This document shows, one piece after another, positions 53,942 through 63,224 of a stretch of DNA of 64,000 nucleotides. The DNA lies in the NCBI RefSeq assembly GCF_013114825.1, contig NZ_JAAVLX010000004.1, positions 806,001 to 870,000 of the forward strand, written 5' to 3'. Under the pieces are notes generated by a model. The model was not told the DNA's origin and did no database searches. It worked only from the letters and a program-made list of their open reading frames with translations. The position numbers and the translations under genes are program-made. This DNA is from Bradyrhizobium australiense. GTDB taxonomy: Bacteria; Pseudomonadota; Alphaproteobacteria; Rhizobiales; Xanthobacteraceae. Position 1 is the stretch's first letter; every line of letters starts with the position of its first letter.

Positions 53942-54858
53942 GGAAGCGCTCCGTCGGAATTCAATCGAGCGGCCGTTGAATTCTCATATCCCGAGACGGG
54001 CTGCTTCCGCCGCTCGATATGGCCCCAGCTTCCTCGCTCAACGGCGCTGAAGAACGCTTCAATCTGCGCGTTGAAGGCTGCAGGTTCTTCAAGATTGATG
54101 GCATGGCCCGTATTGGGGCACACCCAAATGCCAGCGGCGGGAATTGTGGATTTGAGCATCAGGCCGGTTTCTAAACATGGCTTGTCTTCGTCACCCACGG
54201 TGAGCAGCACCGGCACCGTCAGCCGTGAAAATTCATCGCGGAAGTTGTGCAAGGAGGGTCGCACGGCTTGGCACTGGAGCAAGGTATTGGCCATACCATG
54301 CGCCGAATGCTGCTTGAGCCGGTTTACAAACTCCTGCCAGCCCTTCGGATCCTTGTGTTTCAGTTGAATTCGCGTGAAGTGGCGTGCCATTTTCTCTGCC
54401 ATGGCATCCATACCTCGCGCCGCCAATGCGCGCGCGAGAACAGACGTGTTCTTCAACCACCTTTCACGATCCGAGGCTGGAGATCCCGCCCCTGCTCCGG
54501 CTGCGACGATCGCGCTGCTCCTTTCGCGGTACCGCAACCCAAACAGCAGAGCAGCATAGGCGCCCATGCTAGATCCAACCATGTGGGCGCGCCCGATCGA
54601 GAGGTCGCTCATGACGATGCCGATGTCCTCTACGGCGACCTGCCAGCCGTATATGGCGGGATCATCAGGAACGTCGCTCGGTGGATATCCACGCGCGTTG
54701 TAGGCGATGCACCTATAGCCACGCGAAAAATACCGGATCTGCGCTTCCCAGCTGTGCAGGTCGGATTCGAATTCATGAACGAAAATGATTGGATAGCCCC
54801 GCCCATATTCCTCGAAATACAGCCTTATTCCACCTGAATCGATATAAGGCATCGACAC
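53938..54858 (-). CDS. Alpha/beta-fold hydrolase
   Basis: 306 residues. Oxyanion-hole region PIIFVHEFESDLHSWEAQIR; nucleophile Ser in VGSSMGAYAALLFG; acid in LLTVGDEDKPCL; His in CPNTGHAINLEEPAAF. A lid of about 70 helical residues follows the nucleophile. It is typical of esterases or C-C-bond hydrolases in catabolism of esters or ring-fission products. The C-terminal 30 residues (SWGHIERRKQPVSGYENSTA) go beyond the usual end. Its stop overlaps the start of the RHH-MFS fusion gene, so hydrolase and permease are made together. Confidence 0.9.
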   Translation of the reverse strand: MSMPYIDSGGIRLYFEEYGRGYPIIFVHEFESDLHSWEAQIRYFSRGYRCIAYNARGYPPSDVPDDPAIYGWQVAVEDIGIVMSDLSIGRAHMVGSSMGAYAALLFGLRYRERSSAIVAAGAGAGSPASDRERWLKNTSVLARALAARGMDAMAEKMARHFTRIQLKHKDPKGWQEFVNRLKQHSAHGMANTLLQCQAVRPSLHNFRDEFSRLTVPVLLTVGDEDKPCLETGLMLKSTIPAAGIWVCPNTGHAINLEEPAAFNAQIEAFFSAVERGSWGHIERRKQPVSGYENSTAARLNSDGALP

Positions 54859-56155
54859 CCCTTTTCTTGGAGCGCCAGCAAGTTGCCGCGCATCGAGTGC
54901 CGTTGTGGATGAGCAGGCATAAGAATGGAGGTGTCGATTACCGGCGGATCGGATTTCGACACATCTCTTCTGACGCGCTTCGGCAGGCCCTTCAGGTCTT
55001 TATAGGGAGCAACCCCATAAGGTCGCCCGAGAGCACGATCTGGCTGAAGCAACGGGCGAGCCTCACGCTATCTCCTCGAGAATGAGCGCGTGTGTCTGTT
55101 GAATAACCCGCCGAATGAGGCTGCGCAGCTCCGCTAGCGGGCCCAACCGCACCCGCAGAGTCTTGATTCTAAATGTTTCTGCGCGTATGCCTATTTTACC
55201 GTCAGAATACTATGCTGGGGCCATGACACAGGTTATTCAGAATGCCGTCGCTATTGCGATTGGTGCTTCAGCCGAACGCTATGTCATCCGAATAAAGCTG
55301 ATCGATCTGCTGGGGAAAATCGCGTTCAAGAATTAGGTGCTCAACCCGAATTAGCCTGCCGATCGGCAGATCCATCTGACGATGATCTATTTTTCGGCCC
55401 CGCCGGGCGCGCGCTTTAGGCAGTCTGCATGTTGGCGAAGGGGATTCGCCTTCACATCATAATGTTGTTCAAGCGAGGGGGAGACTTCGTGCTTTTGCTT
55501 AGCGGATGCCGATGAACGCATCTGTTTTTACCGCGTCAATTCTCCGCGTTCAGTTCGAGTGAACAAAGGGCAGCGCTTGCCCGCCGGGGCGCCTTACAGC
55601 TCTCCGGGCCCACTCGCTACACACACACCGATTAAACACAGCACATCCGCTGCTTTTTTAGCCGAATGAAGGCCGCGGGCTTCCAAGCTTCTTGCCTTCC
55701 GTCGTGCGCGACATTGCGGGCCGGCCGTAAAAGAAGCGGGATCATCATTTGGGGCGCATCAGCCTATCAGCAAGCACCAGATTTCGGCGCATTGAATCAC
55801 TCTCACCTGAAGCCACAGGTGCTACAGTAAACAACTCACACAGTTGTCAATTGCACATTTGGGAGGAGCTGGAGCAAGAGACGAACTCTTCACAGGAGCG
55901 TTCACCTATTCAATACGCCAGAAATGCCACGCGTGCAGCATGCCTCTCGTGTCCGACCTCAGACGAGCGACTTGTTTCAAAATCCACCGGTCTTGTTGCG
56001 AAGACAACATCGCGATCGAAAAACCGCACGTAATGCGCATCGCGTCCGCTGGCCTAGATCCTGCACACCACAAGCAGCGTGGAAGGGGCGCCAGCAGCGT
56101 CGGCCATTTGGCCTTCTTGCAAGATGGCGCGCGCGCTACGTGTTCGTGAGGTGAC
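54859..56155. other. 1.3-kb gap without a supported gene
   Basis: Short frames only. A 37-codon plus-strand frame from about 55223 (MTQVIQNAVAIAIGASAERY) has plausible composition but no partner or family. No mobile-element or RNA signature is visible. Confidence 0.35.
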
Positions 56156-57895
56156 ATGCAATCGGAACTTCTTTTTTGGGGTGTCGCAACAGCTGCGCTC
56201 GTTGCAAGCGGTGCCGTTAATTCGGCCGATCTTAGGCCGGTAGTAAGGGTCCCACCGGCACTCTGGAGCTGGACCGGAGGATATATCGGTGGGCACGTCG
56301 GCGGGGGCTACGGCCGGACATCATTCAGTGATCCTTACGGCCCCTCAATCTATGGCGACGTCGTTAGTACCCCTGTGTTCCTGGCCGGAGGCCAGCTCGG
56401 CTACAATTGGCAAACGAATGGGTGGGTTTTCGGCGTCGAACTAGACGCGAGCCATGCTGTCTCCAATGGCACAAACACCTGTCTTGCCTTCTCAGGCATT
56501 GTTGTGATCGACACCTGCACGGCAGGTCCAAATGTCTTTGTCACAGGGACCGCTCGTGTGGGTTACGCTTTTGGCCCGCAGGGTCACACGCTGGCCTACG
56601 TCAAGGCAGGCGTGGCCTGGCAAAACAATCGCGGTGATATCGCCAATAACAACGAATTTCGGCATGGGAACTTTGTCGGCTTTCCGCGGGAAACAACGCA
56701 GTTCGATTACGGTCGTTTCGGTGCGACCATCGGCGCCGGCGTTGAGCAAGCGCTCACGCCTGCTTGGACCGTCAAATTTGAATACGACTATATGGGTTTT
56801 GGCGGGCCGCGTGTGGCGACCCCTCCAACCATGCAGCTTCCGCCACTTGCAATCATCCCAGCCAACACAAGCACCTTATCCAGCAATTATCACGTCGGAA
56901 AGATCGGCCTGAATTACCATTTTGGCGTCGATCCGAGAGCGCCGGAAAGGTCCGATGCACCGCTGTACCCGGAAAGAGCGACGGCCAAAGAGGCGCCTGT
57001 TGCATATACGGGCGATTGGTCATTCGAAGGTGGCTCACGGCTCTGGCTCAGCCGGGGAAGCTTCCAATGGGACTACAACATTGCGCCTGCGATACCTGGA
57101 GAGACCGGCATTCCTAATTCAAGGCTCAGCTATCAGGGGCTGGACGGAGTTTCCGGCGAGTTGTTCGGACGTCTAGACAGCCCCTGGGGAATATTCCTGA
57201 AGAGCAATATTGGCGTCGGACGCTTCAACAAAGGAAAGATGAACGACGAAGATTCGAGCCTCCCCATCCAGCACGGCGTGGCCTATAGCAACACGTTATC
57301 AGGTCAGGCCAACGGAAGATTCATGTACTATACGGCCGATGCCGGCTACGACTTCCTGCGCGGCGGCACCTACAAGGTCGGTGGGTTTATCGGCTGGAGC
57401 TACTACAGCCAAAAGTCCGACTCAATAGGCTGCGTTCAGACCGCCTCGCCCTACTATTCATGTCTGGCGCCGGGCGATAAAAGAATAATGGGTAGCCAAG
57501 ACACCGACTGGAATGCCCCGCGAATCGGCCTTAGCGCCGAGACTATGTTGCTTGAGCGCTGGCGGGTAAGCGCTGACGTTGCTTACCTGCCCTGGACCGA
57601 GTTCAATGGTCGCGACAACCATCTCCTTCGCCACAACACAACTTTCTACGAACAGCGCGGGGATGGTGGCGGCGGCGTTCAGGTGGAAGCAATCCTATCC
57701 TACTTCATCACTAAAAATTTTACCATTGGCGTCGGTGGCCGGTATTGGGCAATGTGGACCAAAAAGGACAGTGATGTCGTCTACAACTGCAGCGGCTGCG
57801 AAGGCCCGAAAACCCTAAGTCAGGTCCCTGCTCTTGCGAAGTACAGCATGGAACGATGGGGCACGTTCTTCCAGGCCTCTTACAAGCTTGACTGA
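56156..57895 (+). CDS. Outer-membrane protein with two tandem beta-barrels
   Basis: 579 residues; ATG 56156 with GAGGTGAC just upstream. The signal peptide ends near GAVNSADLRP, typical of alphaproteobacterial Omp25/31-like porins. Residues 35-260 form an opacity-type barrel (WTGGYIGGHVGGGYG, GGQLGYNWQTNGWVFGVELD, VKFEYDYMGFGG, VGKIGLNYHFG). Residues 280-579 form a second, larger barrel beginning WSFEGGSRLWLSRGSFQWDY and ending WGTFFQASYKLD, similar to omptin-like or Protochlamydia-type outer-membrane domains. I see no intact omptin catalytic dyads. The fusion probably changes the cell surface during symbiosis; no partner genes are adjacent. Confidence 0.85.
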   Translation: MQSELLFWGVATAALVASGAVNSADLRPVVRVPPALWSWTGGYIGGHVGGGYGRTSFSDPYGPSIYGDVVSTPVFLAGGQLGYNWQTNGWVFGVELDASHAVSNGTNTCLAFSGIVVIDTCTAGPNVFVTGTARVGYAFGPQGHTLAYVKAGVAWQNNRGDIANNNEFRHGNFVGFPRETTQFDYGRFGATIGAGVEQALTPAWTVKFEYDYMGFGGPRVATPPTMQLPPLAIIPANTSTLSSNYHVGKIGLNYHFGVDPRAPERSDAPLYPERATAKEAPVAYTGDWSFEGGSRLWLSRGSFQWDYNIAPAIPGETGIPNSRLSYQGLDGVSGELFGRLDSPWGIFLKSNIGVGRFNKGKMNDEDSSLPIQHGVAYSNTLSGQANGRFMYYTADAGYDFLRGGTYKVGGFIGWSYYSQKSDSIGCVQTASPYYSCLAPGDKRIMGSQDTDWNAPRIGLSAETMLLERWRVSADVAYLPWTEFNGRDNHLLRHNTTFYEQRGDGGGGVQVEAILSYFITKNFTIGVGGRYWAMWTKKDSDVVYNCSGCEGPKTLSQVPALAKYSMERWGTFFQASYKLD

Positions 57896-58199
57896 AACAC
57901 CTCGCTCTAAGCTTCGGAAGCCGACATCAAAATGACGAGAGCACCCATCCCGTGGCTAGAGCCAGGCGAAAGACCGGGAAAAGCTGCAACCTTTCAAGCC
58001 CGAAAGCTTGCATCGATCTAACAGTTCGACCTTTGATGTCAGCGCCCGCCAGAAGGCGTTTGCAACTGCGGAAGTGGAGTCTGAGGCAGTTGCGCTATTC
58101 GGAAGTTCGATCCCTCCGCCACAGCCAGCAACTCCTAACCATTAAAAAGGACTGTCCGCCGCCGGGGGATTTCCGGTACCCAACCAGCGGGATAGCGGC

Positions 58200-58624
58200 C
58201 GACTATCGGTTGCCGTCGCGGTTCTAGCGGTTCTCTACGCTTGCTATGAGCAATGGGCTGCATTTGCAGAAGCCCAAAATAGTAGCTGGAAGATGATGAC
58301 GACGCTGGAGTGCGGCGCGCCTTTATCGGAGGAGACGCTGAAACTGGCCATCAACCAAGCTGGCCTTATTGATCTCGGCAAGGTGGGCTGCTCTAGCGAG
58401 AGTTCTGGGCATCGTCCAGCGAACTTCTCAGGCCCGCAACGGCGCGACAAGGTGCGAGTGGATGGAAACAGAATTTCGGCTGGGGCAAGCGGCCGAGTAT
58501 TCGGCCTGCTTACGCAGCTCTAGCCTTGCTAGTCGTAAACTTCTTGGGTCTGGCACTGGTTGCGCTGCGCGCTGTCTTCGGTTGGATCGTGGCAGGCTAC
58601 GGGCCCTCACCAAGCCTGACTGAG
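58200..58624 (+). pseudogene. Small inner-membrane protein, frameshifted
   Basis: One frame reads VAVLAVLYACYEQWAAFAEA then SWKMMTTLECGAPLSEETLK and LAINQAGLIDLGKVGCSS. Another frame completes it as FGWGKRPSIRPAYAALALLV followed by VNFLGLALVALRAVFGWIVA and GYGPSPSLTE. Together they make a protein with an N-terminal and a C-terminal membrane helix and a soluble loop. A frameshift between 58390 and 58470 separates the halves. I do not recognise the family. Confidence 0.5.
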
Positions 58625-59249
58625 TGATAGACGGTATTTCCTCGAAGGTCCGCTGCCATGCGGTGCCCCCTCGACGTTGCCGGCCATGACGCGCAGGTTC
58701 GGAGCTGCTTTGAGTTGAGCGAGAGCGTCTTAATGATGCTGGCGTACGAGCCATCTTCGGCGCGGGTGAAGGTGCCAATCTGAGCGGTGGTGATCTCCTG
58801 TTGCTGTTTCCAAGACCGCGACCGGCGCGGCCTCGATGGCGCCGCAACGACCGACCCGCAGCCTCTGGCCCGCAGCGTCAGCGGAGGATGGCAGGCTGAG
58901 CGATCTTGTTGCCTCGCGAGGAATGCCGCCGCTTGGCGGCAGGGCGCGAACGAGACATTGCGGGTAAGGGCCGGCGAACGGGGCGAGCGTTTTGTGGCGT
59001 GTGATCCGTCAGCAAGAGGCCGCTATGGACGTGGGCGCAAACAGCAGCGGCTTACAGGAACTCTTCACCGCGATGATGCCAACACCACTCTGCAACAGTA
59101 GCTCAAGGCAGGGCGGCCTTTTCTGCGCCGCCCCCGATTCAAAGTCAAAAAAAATCGATCGGACACGCTTAAAGGCGGGCTTTGGTATTCCAATTGAGCC
59201 TCCGCCCGAGGATTGACCATCAGCGCGAAGCGCTCGGGCCGGCGCTACA
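58625..59249. other. No supported gene
   Basis: Only short overlapping frames with unnatural composition on both strands. Confidence 0.4.
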
Positions 59250-59422
59250 ATTGAGAGGCGTCGACCTCCTCATCCGGGAAGTTCTCGCGTCCAGCTCCAG
59301 CCGGTTCTTCGCCTCTTCTCCCATGTGATTAGCACGTAGTCTTCGAACGTGCTCGAGGAGCTGACATGCGTCTCGATCAGCTGCCACAGCTCGCGCCTGA
59401 TCTGGTATTTGCTGACGGTCAT
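59250..59422 (-). CDS. Possible small hypothetical protein
   Basis: ATG 59422 opens MTVSKYQIRRELWQLIETHV followed by TFEDYVLITWEKRRRTGWSW and ends in RELPG. One base earlier in frame the ending would be RELPDEEVDASQL, so a single-base slip may have shortened it. Aromatic-rich, no known family. It lies next to the Flp-type pilin gene on the same strand. Confidence 0.35.
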
Positions 59423-59643
59423 TTGCCTTGCCTATCATTGCTGGGTTCGCGACTCAACTTGTCGAACTGGCGCGTCGAAACGTTTGATGAAGGTGAGGAA
59501 CTGCAATCAACATTGCGGTTGGAGCCAAGAACATTCAGCGCAAGGACAAGCGTAGCAGAAATCCCAGCCGCGATCAGGGCGTACTCAATTGAGCTCGCCC
59601 CAGCCTTGTCCCGCCAAAAACGTAGAAGAGGAGATGACTTCAT
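59419..59643 (-). CDS. Flp/Fap-type pilin component with altered C-terminus
   Basis: 74 residues. The Flp signature is clear: MKSSPLLRFWRDKAGASSIE then YALIAAGISATLVLALNVLG, with the Gly-x5-Glu-Tyr prepilin-processing context seen in Flp pilins of tight-adherence systems. Normal Flp pilins end about ten residues after the helix. Here the frame continues as SNRNVDCSSSPSSNVSTRQF, so a frameshift has probably changed the tail. No tad/cpa assembly genes are in the window, so this is an orphan copy. Confidence 0.75.
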   Translation of the reverse strand: MKSSPLLRFWRDKAGASSIEYALIAAGISATLVLALNVLGSNRNVDCSSSPSSNVSTRQFDKLSREPSNDRQGK

Positions 59644-59701
59644 TGCAATGCCATTTTCCCGGTTGGACTGCTAGCGGATTCCGTTCGACCGCTCCCGCCA
59701 G

Positions 59702-59890
59702 TCATTCGCTTGGGCTGCGTGCGGTCCATCCAAAAATGATGCCCGATGCTCGCTCATCTGAGTTTGAGAAATAGTTCAAGATTGGCCCTGTTAGAAGCTG
59801 ACCAATGCCGCACAACACAGACAACGCGACAACCACAGCGTAGAGATAGGCCGCAAGTTGAGACCAGAATTCACCGTCACGATTGAGCAT
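59702..59890 (-). CDS. Small membrane protein upstream of the Flp pilin
   Basis: 62 residues, MLNRDGEFWSQLAAYLYAVV then VALSVLCGIGQLLTGPILNY. One good membrane helix (about residues 13-37). GAGGG lies three bases before the ATG, a short spacing. It is on the same strand as the pilin gene, 58 bases upstream. Function unknown. Confidence 0.5.
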   Translation of the reverse strand: MLNRDGEFWSQLAAYLYAVVVALSVLCGIGQLLTGPILNYFSNSDERASGIIFGWTARSPSE

Positions 59891-60021
59891 TAGCCCTCAT
59901 ATACAGCACCGCGCTTCCGACTAAAAATAAGAGCCTCCCCACGGAACTCGAGGGGCTGGTCGCCTGCCTCCTAAAGCCTGGAAGCCATGCTGCTGGGAAA
60001 CAGCGCGCACTTCGGCATCGC

Positions 60022-60186
60022 TCAGAGACTCACAAGCGTTCCGATTTTCCACTCCTGGCGCTCTTTACGACGGTCGAAGATAATTTCAGAAAGCTGCACA
60101 ACCTGCCGTTTGAGAAACGCAACCAGCTGTGTGAGACGAAGAATCCCTTGCTTGCAGCGCTCCAGCTCGCGCTGTTCGTCTGTCAT
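60022..60186 (-). CDS. Small coiled-coil protein (54 aa), paralogue of the one at 62.1 kb
   Basis: Starts MTDEQRELERCKQGILRLTQ, continues LVAFLKRQVVQLSEIIFDRR and ends KIGTLVSL. Regular leucine/valine spacing suggests a short coiled coil. The ATG overlaps the ferredoxin reductase stop (ATGA), so it is translated with it. A clear relative lies at 62053-62241. Function unknown; such small proteins are common in rhizobial symbiotic regions. Confidence 0.65.
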   Translation of the reverse strand: MTDEQRELERCKQGILRLTQLVAFLKRQVVQLSEIIFDRRKERQEWKIGTLVSL

Positions 60187-61034
60187 TTCAGATGCTTCAT
60201 GGCGATTCCTACTTGCCGTCGTGATTCATGTAGACCCCTTGGCCTAGCAGAGCTCAAATTATTTCGTTCGGCGAACTCCTTTTCGAACACGAATTGCGCC
60301 GGCTCGCCGTGATTGCCTTCGATAAACCCCTTCGCCACCAATAGCTCGCGGGCATCGCGCACCAGGGCGGGGCTGCCACATATCATGACGCGGTCATGCT
60401 GCGGGTCCAGTTCCGGCAGCTCGATGTCTGAAAACAGCTTGCCTGACGCGATCAGGTCGGTGATCCGGCCGCAGTTCCAGAAGCGATCGCGCGTCACGGT
60501 TGGATGATAGATCAACTGGTAGCGCGCAAAGTCGCCGACCAGCTCATCGCTCGGCAGTTTTCCCGTGATCATCTCGCCATAGGCGAGATCCTCGATACGG
60601 CGGCAGCCATGCAGCAGCGCGACATTCTTGAATCGCAGATAGGTTGCAGGATCCTTGATCACGCTCAGGAACGGCGCAAGCCCGGTGCCGGTGCCGATCA
60701 GATAGAGATTGCGCCCGTACTCGAGATTATCGATGACCAGCGTCCCCGTAGCCTTGCGGCTGACGATGATCTCGTCACCCTCCTTCAGTTGCTGCAGACG
60801 CGAGGTCAAGGGACCATCCGGCACTTTGATCGCGAAGAATTCCAGCCGGTTCTCGTAATGGGCGCTGGCGAGGCTGTAGGCCCGCAGCAGCGGCCTCTCG
60901 TCGAACGTGAGCCCGATCATGGTAAATTCGCCGCTGCGGAAGCGGAACGACGGATCCCGCGTGGTGGTGAAGCTGACGAGATTGTCGGTCCAGTGATGGA
61001 CGCTCAGCACGCGTTCCTGGTTGAAATTGCTCAT
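60183..61034 (-). CDS. fpr: Ferredoxin--NADP reductase (Fpr type), extended C-terminus
   Basis: 283 residues from ATG 61034 (MSNFNQERVLSVHHW) with GGGAG upstream; the 34-codon extension is ignored. The FAD domain has LLRAYSLASAHYENRLEFFA and the NADP domain has LIGTGTGLAPFLSVI and DRVMICGSPALVRDARELL. Fpr proteins normally end soon after FVFEKxFxER. Here about 28 more residues follow (NNLSSARPRGLHESRRQVGI...), suggesting a lost stop codon. Such reductases pass electrons between NADPH and ferredoxin or flavodoxin, possibly for nitrogen fixation. The paralogous small genes on either side are discussed under findings. Confidence 0.92.
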   Translation of the reverse strand: MSNFNQERVLSVHHWTDNLVSFTTTRDPSFRFRSGEFTMIGLTFDERPLLRAYSLASAHYENRLEFFAIKVPDGPLTSRLQQLKEGDEIIVSRKATGTLVIDNLEYGRNLYLIGTGTGLAPFLSVIKDPATYLRFKNVALLHGCRRIEDLAYGEMITGKLPSDELVGDFARYQLIYHPTVTRDRFWNCGRITDLIASGKLFSDIELPELDPQHDRVMICGSPALVRDARELLVAKGFIEGNHGEPAQFVFEKEFAERNNLSSARPRGLHESRRQVGIAMKHLK

Positions 61035-61179
61035 CTCACACTCCCGCGAAACTACCCGCGGGTCCGCGTTAGTACGAAGTGTCTGCATGGGTTTTCCAAA
61101 TAATACTGCGAACACCAGCTGAGGCTCTCGATGCACTATCGTCGGACCGATAGGTTCACACCCTCAACTGCTTTGGCTT

Positions 61180-61449
61180 TCAAGATCGGCTTGTGCCCCC
61201 GCCTGCAGCTATCAACCCGGCCGCTGACCATTCACAACCTCTCCAATCGCTTGACTCGTTTAGCCCGCCGGGCATCTGCGTTGCTAAGATGATGAGTTTT
61301 TCCTCCAGGTTCACGCCGGGCAGGTTGGCTGGCTTTGCCAGCTCAAATCCTGCCAAGTGGGTGTGCCATCGCAGAACGCAATGGCAAATTGGGCACACCT
61401 TTGCTCCGACAAACACAGTACGTAACGGACGAAGAATCTCGTTTCTCAC
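61180..61449 (-). CDS. Hypothetical protein with CPICHC zinc-knuckle motif
   Basis: 89 residues starting MRNEILRPLRTVFVGAKVCP then ICHCVLRWHTHLAGFELAKP. The CPICHC motif plus the following His could bind zinc. The C-terminal half (GVNLEEKLIILATQMPGGLN) is less typical. A decayed relative of its first 30 residues lies near 62290-62400. It precedes fpr on the same strand by 145 bases. No known family. Confidence 0.45.
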   Translation of the reverse strand: MRNEILRPLRTVFVGAKVCPICHCVLRWHTHLAGFELAKPANLPGVNLEEKLIILATQMPGGLNESSDWRGCEWSAAGLIAAGGGTSRS

Positions 61450-62052
61450 CTGAGTGTGTCGTCTCGGCTTCAGATTCCTTAGAAACTTGTGCTCTGTTGC
61501 AATTCTTAGCTCTGGTCAAAGCTCGTTCGGCGCGAGTTTGGAGTCATTTGCGTCGGATCTGGGTCTGGACGGGCTCGGCTTGCTGAATATGCATGACAAT
61601 CCACTCTCACGGGCACTTGGTCTTGGTGATCGCCATTTTTGACCAAAGGCTAACCGAGTTTCTCGCGCCCGGAATCAGCGCCGTTGATTGTCGTCGGAAA
61701 TTCGGGAGCACTCAAAAATCACGTCCTCGAAAACTCGCACCCCGCATTAGTTGGTCCGACTTCAAGCAAGGACCTGATTGTCCGCCGATTCGAGGGCTGG
61801 CCTTCGGCTGCTATGAGGTCACCCGCCGCGACGAGATCGTGGCACAATGCGCGCTCGCTCCGATTCGGACGGGCTCTAATGCTTAGAATTACGCATATGC
61901 CAACGCTTCTGATTCATCCAGTTGTGCGTACTTTCCCCACGATGGACGACGCTCTCTATGGCATCCTAAAGCAGGACATGGGCTCGCGCGGTCAGCGGCT
62001 CCCGATCGCTCCGTTCGAAGGACTGCGGTCTCACAAAATATCGCTTTGAAGA
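61450..62052. other. No supported gene
   Basis: Fragmentary frames on the plus strand (for example 61684-62049, ending GSRGQRLPIAPFEGLRSHKI) without a recognisable family. Possibly a decayed gene. Confidence 0.35.
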
Positions 62053-62241
62053 TTAAGGAGAGTTTTCCGCCGACTTGCGCTTCGGCAGGCCGCCGAGAGG
62101 CTCACGTACGTTCCGATTTTTCCGGCCATCGGCGCCTTCTACGATGTTGCGTAGGACAGCTTCAGAAAGCTGCACAACTAGCTGTTTGAGATACGCAATT
62201 TCTTGCTTGCACCGCTCCAGCTCTCGATGTTCGTCTGTCAT
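62053..62241 (-). CDS. Small coiled-coil protein (62 aa), paralogue of the one at 60.0 kb
   Basis: Starts MTDEHRELERCKQEIAYLKQ then LVVQLSEAVLRNIVEGADGR and ends KRKSAENSP. The first 12 residues differ from the 60.0-kb copy at one position, and the LVVQLSE block is shared. A heptad-like pattern covers residues 5-30. Function unknown. Confidence 0.65.
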   Translation of the reverse strand: MTDEHRELERCKQEIAYLKQLVVQLSEAVLRNIVEGADGRKNRNVREPLGGLPKRKSAENSP

Positions 62242-62289
62242 ACCAATACTTCATCGCGGATTCCCATCGGCATGATTCATGTTGAACGT

Positions 62290-62400
62290 TTGTCCGACCA
62301 GGTGAGCGCGGATGACGAATTCGAGGCGCTCTCACGCAGACACTAATGGCAAACTGGGGGCCTTGCGCCGGCAAGTACCGTACGAAACGAACGAATGATC
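62290..62400 (-). pseudogene. Decayed copy of the CPICHC hypothetical gene
   Basis: Reads SEIIRSFRTVLAGARPPVCH before a stop, matching NEILRPLRTVFVGAKVCPIC of the 61.4-kb gene. The stop follows the His at the place of the zinc motif. It lies upstream of the coiled-coil gene, so the pair repeats the order seen around fpr. Confidence 0.5.
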
Positions 62401-62669
62401 TCGCTCTTCCACCCTAGCGCATTGTCCCGACAGATCGGATCGGTTCGTACAACCCCCCCCTGTCACTCGCTTTGAATTTTAGGCTCTGCGCAGCAGCCCC
62501 TGCTGGTTAGTCCGAAGCGGCAGTTACGCGGCTTTGCCGATTTCGCGTTAGCAAAATGGTTACCGTCAAGTGCAACAGCCGGGCCCTCGAGCGGCAGCGT
62601 TAGCACTTCGAACAGAGGCGCAGTGTTAGTTCATCGCTTCATTCAATCAGCCACTCCGGGAGATTCCGC

Positions 62670-63188
62670 ATGTCTATGCAGACGCGCCGCGTCGCAATCA
62701 TAACGTTCGTTGTTACGGCCTGCCTGGCGTTCGCCTTCACCTGCTTGCCTGAGACCGGCATAGCGCAGGAACACCCGATCCTGACCATCAGCGGCAGGAT
62801 CAATGCCTCCGACGCCGAAGCCGGCCTCACCTTCCGCCGTTCCGACCTAGAAGCGATGGGAATGGTGAGCTTCGAAACCAGCACACCCTGGTACAAGCAT
62901 CCCGTCAAGTTCGAAGGCGTTCCGCTCGACAAGTTGATGAAGAACGTCGGCGCCACTGGTCAGCGTGTGGTCGCCATGGCGCTGAACGACTACAGCACCG
63001 AGATTCCCGTCGAGGACTTCGCGAAATACAACGCCATCCTCGCAATCAAACGCGATGGCGAATATATGCCGATCCGCGACAAGGGGCCGCTGTTCATCGT
63101 CTATCCCTACGATACGGACCCGGAGCTGCGAAGCCAGAAGTTCTACAGTCGCTCGGCGTGGCAGGTGAACCGCCTGATCGTGAAGTAA
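62670..63188 (+). CDS. Periplasmic molybdopterin-oxidoreductase-like domain protein
   Basis: 172 residues with a signal peptide (VAIITFVVTACLAFAFTCLP, cleavage near GIAQEH). The mature part has SGRINASDAEAGLTFRRSDL, STPWYKHPVKFEGVPLDKLM and GPLFIVYPYDTDPELRSQKF, the core of the SUOX/YedY-type pterin-binding fold. It lacks the conserved Cys that ligates molybdenum, as far as I can see. These short proteins are commonly encoded before hybrid sensor kinases, as here, and may act as periplasmic ligand-binding partners. Confidence 0.8.
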   Translation: MSMQTRRVAIITFVVTACLAFAFTCLPETGIAQEHPILTISGRINASDAEAGLTFRRSDLEAMGMVSFETSTPWYKHPVKFEGVPLDKLMKNVGATGQRVVAMALNDYSTEIPVEDFAKYNAILAIKRDGEYMPIRDKGPLFIVYPYDTDPELRSQKFYSRSAWQVNRLIVK

Positions 63189-63224
63189 CGGGCAAACCAG
63201 CGTTGTCGCTCGACGATGGCCGCC

